A stretch of 7,577 bases of DNA, from the NCBI GenBank assembly GCA_019314105.1, contig JAFCZY010000074.1, forward strand, positions 1-7,577. Reading direction: 5' to 3'. Numbering within the stretch: the first letter of the stretch is position 1; every line of letters begins with the position of its first letter. This DNA is from Deltaproteobacteria bacterium (GTDB taxonomy: Bacteria; Desulfobacterota; Desulfobacteria; Desulfobacterales; Desulfobacteraceae). Made by a program: the position numbers and the translations under genes. The notes under the pieces are model-generated. The model was not told the origin of the DNA. It was given only the letters and a program-made list of their open reading frames with translations, and did no database searches. This document shows, piece after piece, positions 6,276-7,577 of this stretch.

Positions 6276-6479
6276 CTAAACCACGGTTACATTTGCTGCT
6301 GCAGGACCTTTTTGTCCATCTTCGATGTCGAAGGAAACTCGGTCACCCTCATTGAGGGACTTAAAACCGGTTGTATTGATACCTGAATGATGTACAAATA
6401 CATCTTTTCCGCCGTCTTCTTGTTCGATAAATCCAAAACCTTTTGAGTCGTTAAACCATTTTACTGTACCATTAGCCAT
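6276..6479 (-). CDS. Cold-shock domain protein, CspA family
   Basis: A 67-aa single OB-fold protein of typical CspA length. It shows the family N-terminus ([11 protein letters not shown]), RNP1 (KGFGFI, residues 13-18) and RNP2 (VFVHHS, residues 27-32), followed by the usual acidic-glycine stretch and a PAAANV C-terminus. It binds single-stranded RNA and DNA without strong sequence preference, acts as an RNA chaperone in the cytoplasm and is often induced by cold or growth change. The start is certain: AGGAGA (6493-6488) lies 8 nt upstream. The mRNA has a long leader of about 120 nt, as in enterobacterial cspA, with a cold-box-like TGACG near its 5' end. Its leader is the better-preserved partner of the copy before the lipid operon. 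It ends at the bidirectional terminator. Whether this paralogue is cold-inducible or constitutive cannot be told from the protein. Confidence 0.96.
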   Translation of the reverse strand: MANGTVKWFNDSKGFGFIEQEDGGKDVFVHHSGINTTGFKSLNEGDRVSFDIEDGQKGPAAANVTVV

Positions 6480-6503
6480 GTTGGCAATCTCCTAAAAAAA
6501 AAT

Positions 6504-6590
6504 AAAAAAATAATAGCTTCTAACTTTGGGGGGCAAAACACATTTTAATGTTGGGAATATACACCTTAAGAAGGAAACATTTGCGCGTCA
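6504..6590 (-). repeat. Cold-shock gene leader, copy 2
   Basis: An 87-nt leader segment of the cold-shock gene, equal in length to the copy at 4987-5073. It begins with TGACGCGCAAATG, a cold-box-like motif, about 22 nt past the -10. The central variable segment contains ACATT/AATGT, a short hairpin. The other copy also has a short inverted repeat there (ACC/GGT) but no sequence identity, which hints that a small loop is kept while its sequence drifts. The T-rich end leads directly into the ribosome binding site. Confidence 0.75.
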
Positions 6591-6612
6591 CTTATATCTG
6601 CGCAATTTATAT

Positions 6613-6640
6613 ATACTATAGGAAAATTTTATAATGTCAA
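6613..6640 (-). promoter_or_regulatory. Sigma70-like promoter of the cold-shock gene
   Basis: A perfect TTGACA -35 (6640-6635) is followed after 16 bp by TAGTAT (6618-6613). Overlapping TATAGT and TATATA are alternative -10s with worse spacing. The surrounding DNA is very AT-rich upstream, which would act as an UP-like element. The start of transcription should lie near 6606, giving a leader of roughly 125 nt. Confidence 0.7.
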
Positions 6641-7089
6641 GTATTAATAAATTTTCTTATAGTATAGGCATTGTTTTTGCATAATACACTCCCATTTGAT
6701 TACAGAGATTTTTAATCCCAAAAACAAAAATTTACTCTGCTATCGCTTCATTATATCGCTTTTTACAATTATTTAAAGCTTGAGATTATATTTTAAAAAT
6801 TCGATATTTTACTCCTGTTGGCTTACCGGTATCAAGTGTGATGAGTAAACCTTTCAATTGAGCAACAACTTCCAAAAAAAATATGCGGGGGTCATGTATT
6901 CACGCAAATTATAGGAAGAATGTATGCCCCGGTGCAAAATATTAATTGACATTCAAATCATTAAACGGACATAAATTTATTGACTTTTCCCAAACCCATC
7001 AATAATAGTTCATAATGGAAAGACGACGAATTTGCTGTTTATGTATGGCCGGATACTGTGAGAAAATTTTAATAAAATGAAAATGTGGT
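6641..7089. other. AT-rich intergenic stretch between the cold-shock and LicD-family genes
   Basis: Apart from the possible minus-strand fragment at 6786-6899, I find no gene here. TATCGCTT occurs twice 13 nt apart near 6740-6760. TTGACA near 6945 and TTGACT near 6980 could be -35 elements, but neither has a good -10 at the right distance. Confidence 0.4.
6786..6899 (-). pseudogene. Possible C-terminal gene fragment, unrecognised
   Basis: A 37-codon open frame on the minus strand ends at TAA (6788-6786) and is bounded upstream by TGA. It has no ATG and no ribosome binding site. The last 29 codons read like a real protein end (EVVAQLKGLLITLDTGKPTG from the tenth codon, then VKYRIFKI), with helix-like and beta-like periodicity. 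It could be the remnant of a deleted gene, a small protein starting at the in-frame TTG, or chance. I do not recognise the family. Confidence 0.25.
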
Positions 7090-7122
7090 TTGACCAAACA
7101 ACCATGTAGTTGTTTAACATGG
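7090..7122 (+). promoter_or_regulatory. Putative promoter with overlapping dyads before the LicD-family gene
   Basis: TTGACC (7090-7095) and TTTAAC (7113-7118) are 17 bp apart, a plausible but weak sigma70 promoter. AAACAAC (7096-7102) and GTTGTTT (7109-7115) form a perfect 7-bp inverted repeat between them. CCATGT (7102-7107) and ACATGG (7117-7122) form a second one that excludes the first. The position fits an operator covering the promoter, or alternative RNA hairpins if transcription begins further upstream. Confidence 0.35.
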
Positions 7123-7153
7123 CTTTAACAGAAGAAGCTGAAAAGAGGTTATG

Positions 7154-7577
7154 ATGGAAGAAAAACAATTAAGTTGGTGGGGCGATGTAACGACCGGTAA
7201 TAAAGAAGAAACCATTAAAAAGAATAAAGAAATAATTGGCGAACGATTAGAATTGTTTCGGATAATCAAAGGAGTTTTGGAAGATGCCGACATTGAATTT
7301 TTTTTAGAGGGCGGAACCTTGCTGGGAGCGTACAGAAACGGTCAATTCATTTATCATGATAATGATATAGATATTGGTTGTGTCAACAAAGAGTTTGTCA
7401 AAGTACGCGAAGTCTTAGATCGAAACCTGCCGGATACGGTGACATATTATCACAGAACAGACATCGGGGGTTGTCTTACAAATGCAGTGGGCTGTTTTCC
7501 GAAAGACGGGGAAAAAATTGTTGATGCTTACGGTCAGGAATGGCCTTTGAATATGGTAGATATTTACAATTACATTT
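7154..7577 (+). CDS. LicD-family nucleotidyltransferase-fold protein, cut by the right window edge
   Basis: The first 141 residues of a gene that runs off the window. LEGGTLLGAYRNGQF (51-65) followed by YHDNDIDIG (67-75) is the LicD/fukutin signature: a GG-turn, then a DxD-type metal site at D71 and D73. LicD proteins transfer phosphocholine (in relatives, other phospho-alcohols) from a CDP-linked donor to cell-surface glycans; some relatives act in other sugar-phosphate transfers. The LicC-like cytidylyltransferase about 2.2 kb away could supply the donor, but the two are on opposite strands in separate units. GAGG (7145-7148) gives 5 nt spacing to ATG 7154. The ATG at 7151 is only 2 nt away and would add one Met. 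A preceding 11-codon frame (7119-7154) ends in TGATG overlap with this start. The C-terminal half is not visible. Confidence 0.8.
   Translation, partial: MEEKQLSWWGDVTTGNKEETIKKNKEIIGERLELFRIIKGVLEDADIEFFLEGGTLLGAYRNGQFIYHDNDIDIGCVNKEFVKVREVLDRNLPDTVTYYHRTDIGGCLTNAVGCFPKDGEKIVDAYGQEWPLNMVDIYNYI

Overview
The window looks like a low-GC piece of a Gram-negative chromosome. The best fit is the Desulfobacterota (a Desulfobacteraceae-like sulfate reducer). I base this on the look of the cold-shock protein and the lipid genes and on the AT-rich spacers, so the placement is an impression, not a proof. No rRNA, tRNA, CRISPR array or intact insertion sequence is visible.

Layout from left to right. 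(1) Positions 1-110 hold the start of an unrecognised minus-strand gene that runs off the left edge. After an AT-rich gap, a two-gene minus-strand unit follows: a DUF1295/isoprenylcysteine-methyltransferase-like membrane protein and, 2 nt downstream, a 106-aa protein I do not recognise. (2) About 560 nt without a convincing gene, possibly containing a decayed reading frame, leads to a tiny lysine-rich protein of 33 aa (2008-2109). (3) A compact minus-strand operon (2279-4896) encodes, in order of transcription, a LicC-like CTP:phospho-amino-alcohol cytidylyltransferase, a CobD/HisC-like PLP enzyme and a PssA-like CDP-alcohol phosphatidyltransferase. (4) A divergent, plus-strand calcineurin-like phosphoesterase converges on a cold-shock protein gene, with a strong bidirectional terminator between them. 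(5) After a second gene-poor stretch with one possible gene fragment, a plus-strand LicD-family gene begins and leaves the window at the right edge.

Two points stand out. First, the three operon enzymes can be read as one pathway. The PLP enzyme would decarboxylate an O-phosphorylated amino acid (phosphoserine or phosphothreonine), the cytidylyltransferase would activate the resulting phospho-amino-alcohol with CTP, and the membrane enzyme would transfer it to a lipid. This would be a Kennedy-type route in a bacterium, with the head group made from an amino acid instead of taken up. This is inference from family membership and gene order.

Second, the long 5' leader of the cold-shock gene has a diverged copy, of the same length, in front of the lipid operon. 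Both copies sit behind a sigma70-like promoter with the same 16-bp spacer, and both begin with a TGACG 'cold-box'-like motif. In the operon mRNA, a perfect 7-nt complement can also cover the ribosome binding site of the first gene. Together these suggest cold- or stress-dependent control of membrane head-group synthesis.
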